Positions 1 to 8,466 of a stretch of 64,000 nucleotides of DNA are shown here, one piece after another. The translations under genes were made by a program, and so were the position numbers. Within the stretch, counting starts at the first letter, position 1, and each line of letters opens with the position of its first letter. Source of the stretch: Micromonospora sp. NBC_00421 (GTDB lineage: Bacteria; Actinomycetota; Actinomycetes; Mycobacteriales; Micromonosporaceae); NCBI RefSeq assembly GCF_036017915.1, contig NZ_CP107929.1:6437001-6501000 (forward strand), in the 5' to 3' direction. The notes under the pieces are model-generated. The model was not told where the DNA came from. It made no database searches and saw only the letters and a list, made by a program, of their open reading frames with translations.

Positions 1-7
1 TTTCCAC

Positions 8-27
8 GTGGTGGTCGTCACCACCAC
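8..27. other. Small perfect inverted repeat upstream of gpmA
   Basis: GTGGTGGT (8-15) and ACCACCAC (20-27) form a perfect 8-bp stem with a 4-base CGTC loop. It lies about 40 bp before gpmA and may be the end of an upstream transcript or part of the gpmA promoter; nothing decides between these. No coding region is supported in bases 1-68. Confidence 0.35.
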
Positions 28-68
28 TGCCCGCGTGTCCCCGCGCCACGTGCGGCAGGATGATCGGC

Positions 69-836
69 ATGACTGCGAGCGAGGGGCCCACGGTCGGGAC
101 GCTGGTCCTGCTGCGGCACGGCGAGAGCGACTGGAACGCGAAGAACCTCTTCACCGGCTGGGTCGACGTCGACCTGACGGCCAAGGGTGAGGCGGAGGCG
201 CGCCGCGGCGGCGAGTTGCTGCGCGAGCACGGCCTGCTGCCGGACGTGGTGCACACCAGCGTGATGCGCCGGGCGATCCGCACCGCCGAGCTGGCGCTGA
301 ACGCCGCCGACCGGCACTGGATCGCGGTGCGCCGGTCGTGGCGGCTCAACGAGCGGCACTACGGCGCCCTGCAGGGCAAGAACAAGAAGCAGACCCTTGA
401 CGAGTACGGCGAGGAGCAGTTCATGCTCTGGCGTCGCTCGTACGACACGCCGCCACCGCCGATCGCCGACGACGACGAGTTCTCGCAGGTCGGCGACCCG
501 CGTTACGCGCTGCTGCCGAGCGAGCTGATGCCGCGTACCGAGTGCCTCAAGGACGTGGTGGAGCGGATGCTCCCCTACTGGTACGACTCGATCGTGCCGG
601 ACATCCTCGCCGGCCGGACGGTGCTGGTGGCGGCGCACGGCAACTCGCTGCGCGCCCTGGTCAAGCACCTCGACCAGATCTCCGACTCGGCGATCGCCAA
701 GCTGAACATCCCCACCGGCATCCCGCTGCGCTACGACCTCGACCCGCAGCTGCGCCCGCTCACCCTGGGTGGGGCCTACCTCGACCCCAACGCCGCCAAG
801 GAAGCCGCCGCCGCGGTCGCCAACCAGGGCCGCTGA
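69..836 (+). CDS. gpmA: 2,3-bisphosphoglycerate-dependent phosphoglycerate mutase
   Basis: Interconverts 3- and 2-phosphoglycerate in glycolysis and gluconeogenesis in the cytoplasm, through a phosphohistidine. The histidine-phosphatase signature [10 protein letters not shown] lies near the N-terminus, followed by [27 protein letters not shown] and [11 protein letters not shown], which carries the second catalytic His. About 255 residues is normal for dPGM. An in-frame ATG at 60 sits directly on the AGGA sequence (57-60); the ATG at 69, giving MTASEG, has that AGGA at good spacing and is preferred. It ends convergent with phoU, with a strong hairpin between. In actinobacteria gpmA often lies beside phoU/senX3/regX3, as here. 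Confidence 0.95.
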   Translation: MTASEGPTVGTLVLLRHGESDWNAKNLFTGWVDVDLTAKGEAEARRGGELLREHGLLPDVVHTSVMRRAIRTAELALNAADRHWIAVRRSWRLNERHYGALQGKNKKQTLDEYGEEQFMLWRRSYDTPPPPIADDDEFSQVGDPRYALLPSELMPRTECLKDVVERMLPYWYDSIVPDILAGRTVLVAAHGNSLRALVKHLDQISDSAIAKLNIPTGIPLRYDLDPQLRPLTLGGAYLDPNAAKEAAAAVANQGR

Positions 837-843
837 GCCACGC

Positions 844-891
844 GGAAGGGCTCCCCATCAGCGGATGAACCCGCTGCCGGGGAGCCCTTCC
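844..891. terminator. Bidirectional hairpin terminator between gpmA and phoU
   Basis: A perfect 13-bp stem pairs 844-856 (GGAAGGGCTCCCC) with 879-891 (GGGGAGCCCTTCC), and the loop contains a further AGCGG/CCGCT pairing. It lies between two convergent genes and can serve both. No U-tract follows, as is usual in high-GC actinobacteria. Confidence 0.85.
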
Positions 892-959
892 TCCGCATCG
901 GCCCCGTCGTGCCCGCCGCCGGGCCCGGTGGGTCCGGCGCGCGCCGCCGGCCGCCGGAT

Positions 960-1613
960 TCAGCCAGCGGCGGGGGCGGTCTCGCCGGTGATCAGGTAGA
1001 CCACCCGTTCACCGGCGTTCACCGCGTGGTCGGCGAACCGCTCGTAGAACCGGCCGAGCAGGGTGGCGTCGATGGCCGTCTCCACCCCGTACGGCCACTC
1101 GTCGCCGAGCAGCACGCCGAACAGGCTCTTGTGCAGGTCGTCCATCACGTCGTCGTCGCGGTCCAGCTCGGCGGCGATGTCGGCGTCGGGGCTGGCCAGC
1201 ACCTTGCCGATCTTCTCGGCCATCCGGTCGGCGACCGATGCCATGTCGGTGAAGACCGGACGCAGCTCGGCCGGCACCGCCGGGGAGGGGTGCCGGCGCA
1301 GCGCGGTCTTCGCCACGTGGTCGGCCAGGTCGCCCATCCGTTCCAGATCGGCCGCCACGTGCAGGGCGGTGATCATCGCGCGCAGGTCGGAGGCGACCGG
1401 TGCCTGTCGGGCGAGCAGGTCGCAGACCCGCTCCTCGACGTGCTGGTAGAGGTTGTCGATCTCGGCGTCCCGCGCGATCACGGCCTCGGACGCCTCGCGG
1501 TCGGCGGTGAGCAGGCCTCGGGTGGCCTGGCGCATCGCGGCGCGCACCCCCTCCGCCATGTCCACCAGCAGTTGGCTGACAATCTGCAGGTCGGCCCGGA
1601 ACTCGTCGCGCAT
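960..1613 (-). CDS. phoU: Phosphate signalling complex protein PhoU
   Basis: Negative modulator linking phosphate uptake to the SenX3/RegX3 two-component pair. The protein has 217 residues starting MRDEFRADLQ, with the two repeated three-helix PhoU domains; the characteristic helix patterns are DAEIDNLYQHVEERVCDLLA and RMGDLADHVAKTAL in the first half, and RFYERFADHAVNAGERVVYL at the end. The ATG at 1613 is chosen because AGGAAG lies about 8 nt upstream; a longer reading frame to 1745 has no ribosome site and no family similarity in the extension. It is divergent from senX3 across a 212-bp gap, the arrangement known for phoU and phoR-phoP in Streptomyces. Confidence 0.92.
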   Translation of the reverse strand: MRDEFRADLQIVSQLLVDMAEGVRAAMRQATRGLLTADREASEAVIARDAEIDNLYQHVEERVCDLLARQAPVASDLRAMITALHVAADLERMGDLADHVAKTALRRHPSPAVPAELRPVFTDMASVADRMAEKIGKVLASPDADIAAELDRDDDVMDDLHKSLFGVLLGDEWPYGVETAIDATLLGRFYERFADHAVNAGERVVYLITGETAPAAG

Positions 1614-1783
1614 CGTCACTTCCTGGGGTCGGTGCCGCCGGCAGCCCCGAGGACCGCCGGCGTACGGGTCGAGCAGGTGCGGGACCCACGGTAGGCGGGG
1701 GGCGACGGACCCGAGATGAACCCGGATGAACGGCACGGGGACCAAGAGTGAATTTCTCCCGAAGCGGGCGTAATTCGTCCTGT

Positions 1784-1805
1784 TATGGGCGATAGCCAGG
1801 TTAAC
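1784..1805. promoter_or_regulatory. Candidate PHO box in the phoU-senX3 intergenic region
   Basis: On the minus strand bases 1805-1795 read GTTAACCTGGC. This differs at two positions from the PhoP/RegX3-type repeat unit GTTCACCCGGC that I recall, and at one position from the unit before the glycerophosphodiesterase gene (61286). The adjoining 11-nt unit is degenerate. Position just upstream of the senX3 -10 fits autoregulation, but only one unit is good. Confidence 0.4.
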
Positions 1806-1813
1806 AATGACCC

Positions 1814-1819
1814 TACGAT
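1814..1819 (+). promoter_or_regulatory. Leaderless -10 box of senX3
   Basis: TACGAT ends 6 nt before the GTG start at 1826 and no Shine-Dalgarno sequence is present, so transcription probably starts at or next to the start codon. There is no recognisable -35 hexamer at the right distance, which suits an activator-dependent promoter. Confidence 0.6.
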
Positions 1820-1825
1820 CGCCGG

Positions 1826-3109
1826 GTGGAATGGGCGGTGGCGATCGTGGTGGCCCTGGTGACCGGACTGGTCGCCGGGCTGCTGCTGTCGGGGCCCGTC
1901 CGTGACTGGCGACGCCGCTCGGCGTCGTCCGGGGGCGAGGGCTCCCGCCGGAACCTGGGGAGGTCTGCGATTCCCGACGACCAGTCCGGCGGGCTCAGCG
2001 GGCTCGGCCGCAAGACCATCGACTCGCTGCGCGCCGGTGTGGTGGTGCTCGGCCCGGACGACGTGCCGGTGCTGGTGAACCCGGCCGCCCGGGCGATGGG
2101 ACTGCTCCGCACCGGTGTCACCCCCGGTTCCATCGCCGCCCACCCGCTGATCCGTACCCTCGCCGGGCAGGTGCGGCGGACCGGGGTGCGGCGCGAGATC
2201 GAGCTGGACCTGCCCCGTGGTCGCGACAACGCCGGTGAGAACCCGCTCGGCGTGCACCTGCGGGCGATGGGGCTCGGCGGCGGGTACATCGCCGTCGAGG
2301 CGTCCGACGTCACCGAGTCGCACCGGCTGGCCCGGGTACGGCGGGACTTCGTGGCCAACGTCAGCCACGAGCTGAAGACCCCGATCGGGGCGTTGCAACT
2401 GCTCGCCGAGGCGCTCGTCGACGCCACCGAGCCGACCGACGGGGCGCCGGAGCTCTCCGAGGACATGCTGGCCGCCCGCCGGTTCGCCGAGCGCATCCAG
2501 CACGAGTCGACCCGGCTCGGCCGGCTGGTGCAGGAGTTGCTGGAGCTGACCCGGCTCCAGGGCGCCGAGCCGCAGCCCGCGCCGGAGCCCGTCGCGATCG
2601 ACTGGGTGATCGCCGAGGTGCTCGACCGGACCCGCACCTCGGCCACCGCCCGCCGGATCCAGGTGGTGACCGACGGCCAGCGGGGGCTGACCGCGTACGG
2701 CAGCGACAGCCAGCTCGCCACCGCCGTGTCCAACCTGGTGGAGAACGCGATCACCTACTCCGGCGAGGACACCACCGTCCAGGTCACCACCCGGGCGGAC
2801 GACGACCACGTCACGGTCTCCGTCACCGACCAGGGCATCGGGATCGCCCCCACCGACGTCGACCGGATCTTCGAACGCTTCTACCGGGCCGACCAGGCCC
2901 GCTCCCGCGCCACCGGTGGCACCGGCCTCGGCCTGGCCATCGTCAAACACATCGCCAGCAACCATGGCGGCCGGGTGGAGGTGGCGAGCACGCTGGGAGG
3001 GGGTTCGACATTCACCCTCCGGCTACCCGCCGGCCCTCCGGACGACCTGGAGACGATACTGCCGTCCGCTGGTATCGAGCCCGGCCCGGCCGAACTCCGC
3101 CGGGCCTGA
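1826..3109 (+). CDS. senX3: Sensor histidine kinase SenX3 (PhoR-type)
   Basis: Membrane sensor of phosphate starvation that phosphorylates RegX3. A single N-terminal membrane segment (about residues 3-22, AIVVALVTGLVAGLLL) is followed by a PAS-like region (about 60-160). The HisKA domain has the phospho-acceptor in FVANVSHELKTPIGAL (His181), and the ATPase domain shows NLVENAITYSG (N box), DQGIGI and GGTGLGLAIVK (G boxes). The 427 residues are typical of actinobacterial SenX3. The GTG start is supported by a TACGAT box 6 nt upstream. regX3 follows after 22 bp, so the two genes form one operon. Confidence 0.93.
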   Translation: MEWAVAIVVALVTGLVAGLLLSGPVRDWRRRSASSGGEGSRRNLGRSAIPDDQSGGLSGLGRKTIDSLRAGVVVLGPDDVPVLVNPAARAMGLLRTGVTPGSIAAHPLIRTLAGQVRRTGVRREIELDLPRGRDNAGENPLGVHLRAMGLGGGYIAVEASDVTESHRLARVRRDFVANVSHELKTPIGALQLLAEALVDATEPTDGAPELSEDMLAARRFAERIQHESTRLGRLVQELLELTRLQGAEPQPAPEPVAIDWVIAEVLDRTRTSATARRIQVVTDGQRGLTAYGSDSQLATAVSNLVENAITYSGEDTTVQVTTRADDDHVTVSVTDQGIGIAPTDVDRIFERFYRADQARSRATGGTGLGLAIVKHIASNHGGRVEVASTLGGGSTFTLRLPAGPPDDLETILPSAGIEPGPAELRRA

Positions 3110-3131
3110 CCGTACGAAAGGAAACACCCCG

Positions 3132-3815
3132 TTGAGCCGCGTACTGGTGGTCGAGGACGAGGAGTCGTTCTCCGACGCCTTGTCGTACATGCTCCGCAAG
3201 GAGGGCTTCGAGGTGTCCGTCGCCGCGACGGGCACCTCCGCCCTCACCGAGTTCGATCGGACCGGCGCGGACATCGTGCTGCTCGACCTGATGCTCCCGG
3301 AGATGTCCGGGACGGAGGTCTGCCGGCAGCTGCGACAGCGCTCGCACGTGCCGATCATCATGGTGACCGCCCGGGACAGCGAGATCGACAAGGTGGTCGG
3401 GCTGGAGATCGGCGCCGACGACTACGTCACCAAGCCGTACTCGCCCCGGGAGCTGGTGGCCCGGATCCGGGCGGTGCTGCGCCGGCAGAGCCCCGAGGTG
3501 ACCGAGTCGGGTGCGCCGACGCTGGCCGCCGGCCCGGTCCGGATGGACATCGAACGGCACGTGGTGACCGTCGACGGCGCGGCCGTGCAGCTCCCGCTCA
3601 AGGAGTTCGAGCTGCTGGAGCTGCTGCTGCGCAACGCCGGCCGGGTGCTCACCCGGGGGCAGCTCATCGACCGGGTCTGGGGCGCCGACTACGTCGGTGA
3701 CACCAAGACCCTTGACGTGCACGTCAAGCGGCTGCGTTCCAAGATCGAACCGGAGCCGTCCGCGCCCCGGTTCATCGTCACCGTGCGCGGGCTGGGCTAC
3801 AAGTTCGAGCCGTAG
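3132..3815 (+). CDS. regX3: Response regulator RegX3 (OmpR/PhoB family)
   Basis: DNA-binding partner of SenX3 that activates phosphate-starvation genes. The receiver domain (residues 1-120) has VVEDEES, the phospho-acceptor in LLDLMLPEMSG (Asp52), TARD and ADDYVTKPYSPRELVAR. The winged-helix domain (about 130-227) has LPLKEFELLELLLRNAGRV and TLDVHVKRLRSKIE. The TTG at 3132 is chosen because AAAGGAAA lies about 8 nt upstream and the protein then begins MSRVLVVEDE, the usual RegX3 start. In-frame codons further upstream overlap senX3 and are not supported. Confidence 0.95.
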   Translation: MSRVLVVEDEESFSDALSYMLRKEGFEVSVAATGTSALTEFDRTGADIVLLDLMLPEMSGTEVCRQLRQRSHVPIIMVTARDSEIDKVVGLEIGADDYVTKPYSPRELVARIRAVLRRQSPEVTESGAPTLAAGPVRMDIERHVVTVDGAAVQLPLKEFELLELLLRNAGRVLTRGQLIDRVWGADYVGDTKTLDVHVKRLRSKIEPEPSAPRFIVTVRGLGYKFEP

Positions 3816-3833
3816 GCCGGCGGAGCACCACGC

Positions 3834-4646
3834 TCAGCGCTGCGGGCTGGCCGGGTGCGGGGCGATCTGGCCCTGGCCCAGCCGGGCCGCGCACAGCTCG
3901 GCCAGCTTCGCGTACGCGGGCGCGCCGATCAGCGCGGTCAGCTCCGGGCCGTACGACAGGTACATCGCCTCGGTGCCGACGTGCGCGTCGGTCGACGAGG
4001 TGCACCACCAGTCCAGGTCGTGCCCGCCGGAGCCCCAGCCCCGCCTGTCGAACTCCGCAAGCGTCGAGACCAGCACCTTGGTGTCGTCGGGCCGGGTGGT
4101 CCACTCCTGGTCCCGGCGGACCGGCAGCTGCCAGCAGACGTCCGGCTTGTATTCCAGCGGGTGCACCCCGTCGCGCAGCGCCTGGCCGTGCAGCGCGCAA
4201 CCGCCCCCACCGGGGAAGTCGGCGTCGTTGAGGAATACGCACGGGGCGTCCTCGCTGCGGGTGGCGGTACGCCGGGCCGGGTTCTTGCCGTCGATGGTGT
4301 CGGTCTCGGTCCAGTTCTTCGTACCCCGGCGGAAGTGCTGCCAGGTCTGCGGGGTGAGCCGCTTGACGGCGGCCCGGACCCGCTTCTCGTCGTCGGCGTC
4401 GGTGAAGAACGCGCCGTGCGAGCAGCAACCGTCGGCGGCCCGGCCGGCGACGATGCCGTGGCAGCCCTGGCCGAAGACACACGTCCAGCGGGACAGCAGC
4501 CAGGTGAGGTCGGCGCGGACCAGGTGCCGCTCGTCGGCCGGGTCGACGAACTCGATCCACTCCCGGGGGAAGTCCAGCCCGACCTCCCGGCTGCGGGGGT
4601 CGCCGGGGTCGTCCACCAGCACACGCAGCTCCACCTGGCTCGTCAC
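3834..4646 (-). CDS. Conserved Cys-rich protein, possible metal- or cluster-binding
   Basis: Unknown function. The 270-residue protein has a conspicuous set of Cys residues: [42 protein letters not shown] and DVCWQLP. The spacing resembles YkgJ-like proteins thought to bind zinc or an iron-sulfur cluster, but this is a resemblance only. There is no signal peptide, so it is probably cytoplasmic. The GTG start at 4646 lacks a clear ribosome site and a slightly later start is possible. It is convergent with regX3 (18 bp apart) and divergent from the Ppx/GppA gene. Confidence 0.75.
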   Translation of the reverse strand: MTSQVELRVLVDDPGDPRSREVGLDFPREWIEFVDPADERHLVRADLTWLLSRWTCVFGQGCHGIVAGRAADGCCSHGAFFTDADDEKRVRAAVKRLTPQTWQHFRRGTKNWTETDTIDGKNPARRTATRSEDAPCVFLNDADFPGGGGCALHGQALRDGVHPLEYKPDVCWQLPVRRDQEWTTRPDDTKVLVSTLAEFDRRGWGSGGHDLDWWCTSSTDAHVGTEAMYLSYGPELTALIGAPAYAKLAELCAARLGQGQIAPHPASPQR

Positions 4647-4707
4647 CCGGACCAGGGTACGCGGGGTTGGTTACCCGGGCCGGCGAGCCGTGGAAACGTG
4701 TTGGCCC

Positions 4708-4713
4708 TAGGGT
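4708..4713 (+). promoter_or_regulatory. Leaderless -10 box of the Ppx/GppA gene
   Basis: TAGGGT followed by six bases and then the ATG at 4720. No ribosome-binding sequence is present, so the transcript is probably leaderless. Confidence 0.6.
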
Positions 4714-4719
4714 CTCCTC

Positions 4720-5664
4720 ATGCGGCTGGGTGTGCTCGACGTCGGTTCCAACACGGTTCATCTGCTGGTGGTCGACGCCCACCACGGCGCGCATCCGTGG
4801 GCGGCGCACTCCGAGAAGGTGGTGCTGCGGCTGGCCGAGCAGATCGGCCCGGACGGCGCGCTCACCCGGGCCGGCGCCGACGGGCTGGTCGAGGCGGTCG
4901 GGGCGGCCCGCGCGTCGGCCACCGCGCTGGCCGCCGACGACCTGCTGGCCTTCGCGACAAGCGCGGTACGCGACGCCACCAATGCGGCCGAGGTGCTGAC
5001 CCGGGTGCGCGAGGAGACCAGCGTACGGCTGGAGGTGCTCTCCGGCGCGGACGAGGCGCGGGCGACGTTCCTCGCGGTCCGGCGGTGGTTCGGCTGGTCG
5101 GCGGGGCGGCTGCTGGCGATGGACATCGGCGGCGGTTCGTTGGAGCTGGCCGCCGGCATCGACGAGGACCCGGAGGTGGCGGTGTCGCTGCCGCTGGGGG
5201 CCGGCCGGCTGAGCCGGGAACGGCTGCACGTCGACCCGGCGGGGTCGACACCGCCGACCGCCGAGGCCGTGGAGGAGCTGCGGGAGTACGTCGACGCGCA
5301 GCTCGACCCGGTGGTGGAGAAGCTGGCCGGGGTGGGCTGGGACCGTCCGGTCGCCAGCTCCAAGACGTTCCGGACGCTGGCCCGGCTGGCCGGGGCGGCC
5401 CCCTCCTCGGCGGGCCTGTGGGCCCGGCGCAGCCTCACCAGGACCGGGGTGCGGCAGGTGCTGGGGTTCGTCCGGCACATCCCACCGGCCAAGCTCTGCG
5501 AGCTGGAGGGGGTGAGCGCCGGCCGGGCCCACCAACTGCTGGCCGGCGCGGTGGTGGCCGAGGCGGTGCTGCGCCGGTTCGACGTGCAGGCGGTGGACAT
5601 CTGCCCGTGGGCGCTGCGTGAGGGCGTCATCCTCAGACGGTTGGATCAGCTCGAACCGATGTGA
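4720..5664 (+). CDS. Ppx/GppA family exopolyphosphatase
   Basis: Predicted to hydrolyse polyphosphate and/or pppGpp. The ASKHA-fold phosphate loops are visible: [13 protein letters not shown] at the N-terminus and [13 protein letters not shown] near residue 130, with an intervening [13 protein letters not shown] segment. The 314 residues match the short actinobacterial form that lacks the HD-like C-terminal domain, like mycobacterial Ppx1/Ppx2. Mycobacterial Ppx homologues occur near phoU/senX3-regX3, which fits a link to phosphate metabolism. Confidence 0.9.
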   Translation: MRLGVLDVGSNTVHLLVVDAHHGAHPWAAHSEKVVLRLAEQIGPDGALTRAGADGLVEAVGAARASATALAADDLLAFATSAVRDATNAAEVLTRVREETSVRLEVLSGADEARATFLAVRRWFGWSAGRLLAMDIGGGSLELAAGIDEDPEVAVSLPLGAGRLSRERLHVDPAGSTPPTAEAVEELREYVDAQLDPVVEKLAGVGWDRPVASSKTFRTLARLAGAAPSSAGLWARRSLTRTGVRQVLGFVRHIPPAKLCELEGVSAGRAHQLLAGAVVAEAVLRRFDVQAVDICPWALREGVILRRLDQLEPM

Positions 5665-5727
5665 CGTACGCCGGGCGTTCCGCGGCTTTTGCGGTTGCTC
5701 GTCCGGAACTGCGGTGGCGGACCGGGC

Positions 5728-5733
5728 TACCCT
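5728..5733 (+). promoter_or_regulatory. Leaderless -10 box of the sugar isomerase gene
   Basis: TACCCT followed by seven bases and the GTG at 5741, with no Shine-Dalgarno sequence. This also decides the start codon in favour of 5741 over upstream in-frame codons. Confidence 0.6.
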
Positions 5734-5740
5734 CGGGGAT

Positions 5741-6547
5741 GTGACTTCCCGCGTCCCGGTGCTCCTGTCCAGTTCCTCGGTCTTTCCTGAGCGGACCGCG
5801 GCGGCGTTCCAGCTCGCCGCGGCACTCGGCTACGACGGGGTCGAGGTGATGGTCTGGACCGACGCCGTCAGCCAGGACGCCGGCGCGCTGCGCGGCCTCG
5901 CCGCGCACTACGGCGTCCCGGTGCTGTCGGTGCACGCTCCCTGCCTGCTGGTCACCCAGCGGGTGTGGAGCCCCGACCCGTGGGAGCGGCTGCGCCGGGC
6001 CGCCGAGCTGGCCGACACCCTGGAGGCGCCGACGGTGGTGGTGCACCCGCCGTTCAGCTGGCAGCGTGACTACGCCCGCAACTTCGCCGACGGGCTGGAC
6101 ACCGTCGCCGGCCGGTTCGGCGGGGTGCGCTTCGCGGTGGAGAACATGTACCCGGTACGGATGGCCGGGCGGCAGTTCGTCCCGTACGTGCCCGGCTGGG
6201 ATCCGACCGAGGTGGGCTACCCCTCGTACACGCTCGACCTGTCGCACTGCGCCGCGTCGCACAGCGACCCGCTGGCGATGGCCGACCGGATGGCAGCCGG
6301 CCTGGCCCACGTCCACCTCGGCGACGGCACCGGCGAGGGGCGCGACGAGCACCTGGTGCCCGGCCGGGGCACCCAGCCCTGCGCCGCACTGCTCCGCTCC
6401 CTGGCCGGCCGCGGCTTCTCCGGCTCGGTAGCCGTCGAGGTGACCACCCGGGGCGCCAAGAGCCGCGCCGTCCGCGAGGCCGACCTCCGCGAGTCCCTGG
6501 ACTTCGCCCGCGCCCACCTAACCGCCCCCACCCCCCTCAACGCCTGA
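5741..6547 (+). CDS. Sugar phosphate isomerase/epimerase family protein
   Basis: A TIM-barrel protein of the AP-endonuclease-2-like superfamily, 268 residues, [17 protein letters not shown] at the N-terminus. Features of the fold: [41 protein letters not shown] (metal-ligand Glu), [10 protein letters not shown] (Asp/His), [22 protein letters not shown] and SVAVEVTT (final Glu). The metal-binding His/Glu/Asp pattern is complete, so an active isomerase or related enzyme is likely, but the substrate cannot be inferred. It follows the Ppx/GppA gene on the same strand with its own leaderless promoter. Confidence 0.85.
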   Translation: MTSRVPVLLSSSSVFPERTAAAFQLAAALGYDGVEVMVWTDAVSQDAGALRGLAAHYGVPVLSVHAPCLLVTQRVWSPDPWERLRRAAELADTLEAPTVVVHPPFSWQRDYARNFADGLDTVAGRFGGVRFAVENMYPVRMAGRQFVPYVPGWDPTEVGYPSYTLDLSHCAASHSDPLAMADRMAAGLAHVHLGDGTGEGRDEHLVPGRGTQPCAALLRSLAGRGFSGSVAVEVTTRGAKSRAVREADLRESLDFARAHLTAPTPLNA

Positions 6548-6623
6548 CCCCCGGCTCCCCCCGGCCCCGGCTCCCCCAGCTCCCCCGGCTCGCCCCGCCC
6601 CCCCCGGCCCCGGTTCGCCCCGG

Positions 6624-6679
6624 TGATCAAGAGGTTTGCGTCATGTTCAGCCACAGATTTGACGTAAACCTCTTGATCA
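6624..6679. repeat. 56-bp palindromic repeat element, copy 1
   Basis: Left arm TGATCAAGAGGTTTGCGTCA (6624-6643), a 16-base loop, and right arm TGACGTAAACCTCTTGATCA (6660-6679). The arms are inverted copies with one G/A difference. The left flank (6548-6623) is almost pure C-rich sequence and the right flank (6680-6745) almost pure G-rich, so pairing could extend outward. A second copy lies at 36131-36186 in the opposite orientation. Here the element is between two convergent genes. Confidence 0.9.
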
Positions 6680-6745
6680 ACTCGTGCGGGGGGCGGGGCG
6701 GGGGGTGGGGTGGGGGTGGGGGTGGGGTGGGGTGGGGGTTAGGGG
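6680..6745 (+). other. G-rich tract with quadruplex potential
   Basis: Runs of three to six G separated by one to four bases through most of this interval (GGGGGGCGGGGCGGGGGG, then repeated GGGGTGGGGT-type runs). The first bases carry the end of the palindrome flank and the last overlap the CGNR gene stop codon. The pattern fits G-quadruplex rules on the plus strand. Confidence 0.6.
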
Positions 6746-7278
6746 ACTGGGATGGGGGTGGCGGCGCGTTTGCGGGCGCGGTGGGCGGCGACGTGGGAGC
6801 GGGTGGCGCAGCGTTCCGAGCAGAACCGGCGGCAGCAGTTGGACGAGGTGTCCAGGTAGACGTTGCCGCAGCGCTCGTCGGCGCAGACCCCGAACCGGGC
6901 GCTGCCGTACTCGCAGAGCCAGACCGACAGGCCCCACGCCGCGCCGGCCAGGTATTCCGCCGCGACCGAGGCACCCCGGCTGGTCACGTGCATGTGCCAG
7001 TCGCTGGAGTCGTGACCGGAGATGCGCGGTTGCACCGGGAACGCCTCCAGCAGGGCGTTCAACTCGGCCACCGCCTGCGCGTCACGCCCCGAGGTGCCGT
7101 ACTCGAAGACGTCCCGCAGCCGCTTGCGCGCCCGCCGGAAGATCGCCAGGTCCCGGTCGGCGACCTCGTCGCGCATCCACGCGTTGTCGTCGGGGATGAG
7201 CGCCCGCAGGTCGTCGAGGTCGTCCAGCCGGGAGTTGACGAGGTCGACCCCGGTCCGGGCGTACGCGTCGAAGTTCAC
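6739..7278 (-). CDS. CGNR zinc-finger / ABATE-domain regulator
   Basis: Probable DNA-binding regulator. The N-terminal region (NFDAYARTGVDLVNSRLDDL and on) is the stress-associated ABATE domain. The C-terminus carries the CGNR-type zinc finger: FGVCADERCGNVYLDTSSN, then RRFCSERCATRSHVAAHRAR, with the CxxxxC and CxxxC pairs. The length is 179 residues. The GTG at 7278 is chosen because TACCGT lies seven bases upstream (leaderless pattern); an in-frame GTG further up would run into the neighbouring gene. It lies 19 bp after the glutathionylspermidine-synthase-like gene with its own promoter in that gap. Confidence 0.85.
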   Translation of the reverse strand: MNFDAYARTGVDLVNSRLDDLDDLRALIPDDNAWMRDEVADRDLAIFRRARKRLRDVFEYGTSGRDAQAVAELNALLEAFPVQPRISGHDSSDWHMHVTSRGASVAAEYLAGAAWGLSVWLCEYGSARFGVCADERCGNVYLDTSSNCCRRFCSERCATRSHVAAHRARKRAATPIPVP

Positions 7279-7285
7279 CCGACCA

Positions 7286-7291
7286 ACGGTA
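7286..7291 (-). promoter_or_regulatory. Leaderless -10 box of the CGNR gene
   Basis: The minus strand reads TACCGT, seven bases, then GTG at 7278. It lies inside the 19-bp gap after the upstream gene, so the CGNR gene can be expressed independently. Confidence 0.55.
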
Positions 7292-7297
7292 GACGAC

Positions 7298-8464
7298 TCA
7301 TGGAACACGCGGTGCGTCGATGTAGTGCGGCAGGAAACGCGCATAACCGTCGGTGATCAGACTTTCGCTCTCCCGGATGCCGACCCCGGCCGACTCGCCG
7401 TCGACGATCCAGCTGCCCAGCACCATCCGGTAGCCGTCGAACTGCGGCAACGCCCGGAACTCCTGATAGCAGAAGCCCTCGTCGCCGTAGATCCCCGGAC
7501 TGCTGATCTCGGTGTCGCCGGTGACGATGCGTACCGAGGCACCCTCCCGGCCGAGCAGCGGCTTCGCCACGTACTCCGGCATCCCGCGCGGCGAGTCCAG
7601 GTAGGCCGGCAGCAGGTAATCGTGCCCCGGGAACAGCTCCCAGAGCACGGCCAGCAGCGCCTTGTTCGACAGCAGCAGCTTCCAGGCCGGCTCGATCCAG
7701 GTGGTCGGGGTGCCCGGGTCCAGCGCCGGACGGCCGTACGGCTCGGCCAGCATCCACTCCCACGGGTAGAGCTTGAAGCAGGTGGTGACCTGTCGGTCGG
7801 CGGCGTCGACGAAACGCCTGCCGTCCCAGCCGACGTGCTGGATCGGCAGCAGGGTCACGTCCAGCCCGGCCTGCCGGGCCGTCTCGGCCAGGTAGCCGGC
7901 GGTGATCTGGTCCTCGCCGGACTCCTCCTCGTTGGACCAGCACACGTGCACCCGCCGGTCGTGCAACCCGGCGCCGATCTTGGCCCACGCCCCCACCAGC
8001 CGCTCGTGCAGGCTGTTCCACTGGTCCGCGTCGGGGCGGGTGTCCTCCAGCCAGTACCACTGGACGATGCTCGCCTCGACCAGGGCGGTCGGGGTGTCGG
8101 CGTTGTACTCCAGCAGCTTCGGCGGCCACGAGCCGTCGTAGGCGAGGTCGAACCGGCCGTACAGGGTGGGTGGGCGTTCGTGCAGCGACCGGGCCACCGC
8201 CTGCGCCGCCCAGGCCGGGATGCCGAACTCGGCGTACCGGTTGCGGGCCACCACGTGTTCGGCGGCGGCCACCGACATCCGGTGCAGCTCCTCGGTCGCC
8301 TTCTCCAGCCGCAGCACCTCGTCGAGGTCGAAGGCGTACGCGGCGGACTCGTCCCAGTACGACATCAGCTCGCCGTCGGGCAGTTCGGTGTCGGCGTACA
8401 CCAGGCCCTGGCTGCGGATCACCGAGGCGAAGTCCGGGCGGGGGGCGACCCGCTCGCGGCGCAC
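7298..8464 (-). CDS. Glutathionylspermidine synthase-like ATP-grasp ligase
   Basis: Resembles the C-terminal synthetase domain of glutathionylspermidine synthase and the E. coli YgiC/YjfC proteins, which ligate a peptide carboxylate to an amine at the expense of ATP. Recognisable blocks are GRFDLAYDGSWPPKLLEYNAD, PTALVEASIVQWYWLED, WIEPAWKLLLSNKALLAVLW with ELFPGHDYLLPAY, and YVAKPLLGREGASV (ATP-grasp Lys). The 388 residues match YgiC length. No amidase domain is present. The GTG start is 2 nt after the stop of the upstream lipoprotein gene, indicating translational coupling. Actinobacteria use mycothiol rather than glutathione, so the real substrate is open. Confidence 0.88.
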   Translation of the reverse strand: MRRERVAPRPDFASVIRSQGLVYADTELPDGELMSYWDESAAYAFDLDEVLRLEKATEELHRMSVAAAEHVVARNRYAEFGIPAWAAQAVARSLHERPPTLYGRFDLAYDGSWPPKLLEYNADTPTALVEASIVQWYWLEDTRPDADQWNSLHERLVGAWAKIGAGLHDRRVHVCWSNEEESGEDQITAGYLAETARQAGLDVTLLPIQHVGWDGRRFVDAADRQVTTCFKLYPWEWMLAEPYGRPALDPGTPTTWIEPAWKLLLSNKALLAVLWELFPGHDYLLPAYLDSPRGMPEYVAKPLLGREGASVRIVTGDTEISSPGIYGDEGFCYQEFRALPQFDGYRMVLGSWIVDGESAGVGIRESESLITDGYARFLPHYIDAPRVP

Positions 8465-8466
8465 CG

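Noticed and set aside
1616..2965. Long antisense reading frames opposite senX3 and many other genes
   Set aside because: In DNA this rich in G+C, open frames on the opposite strand are expected; they lack family motifs and ribosome sites.
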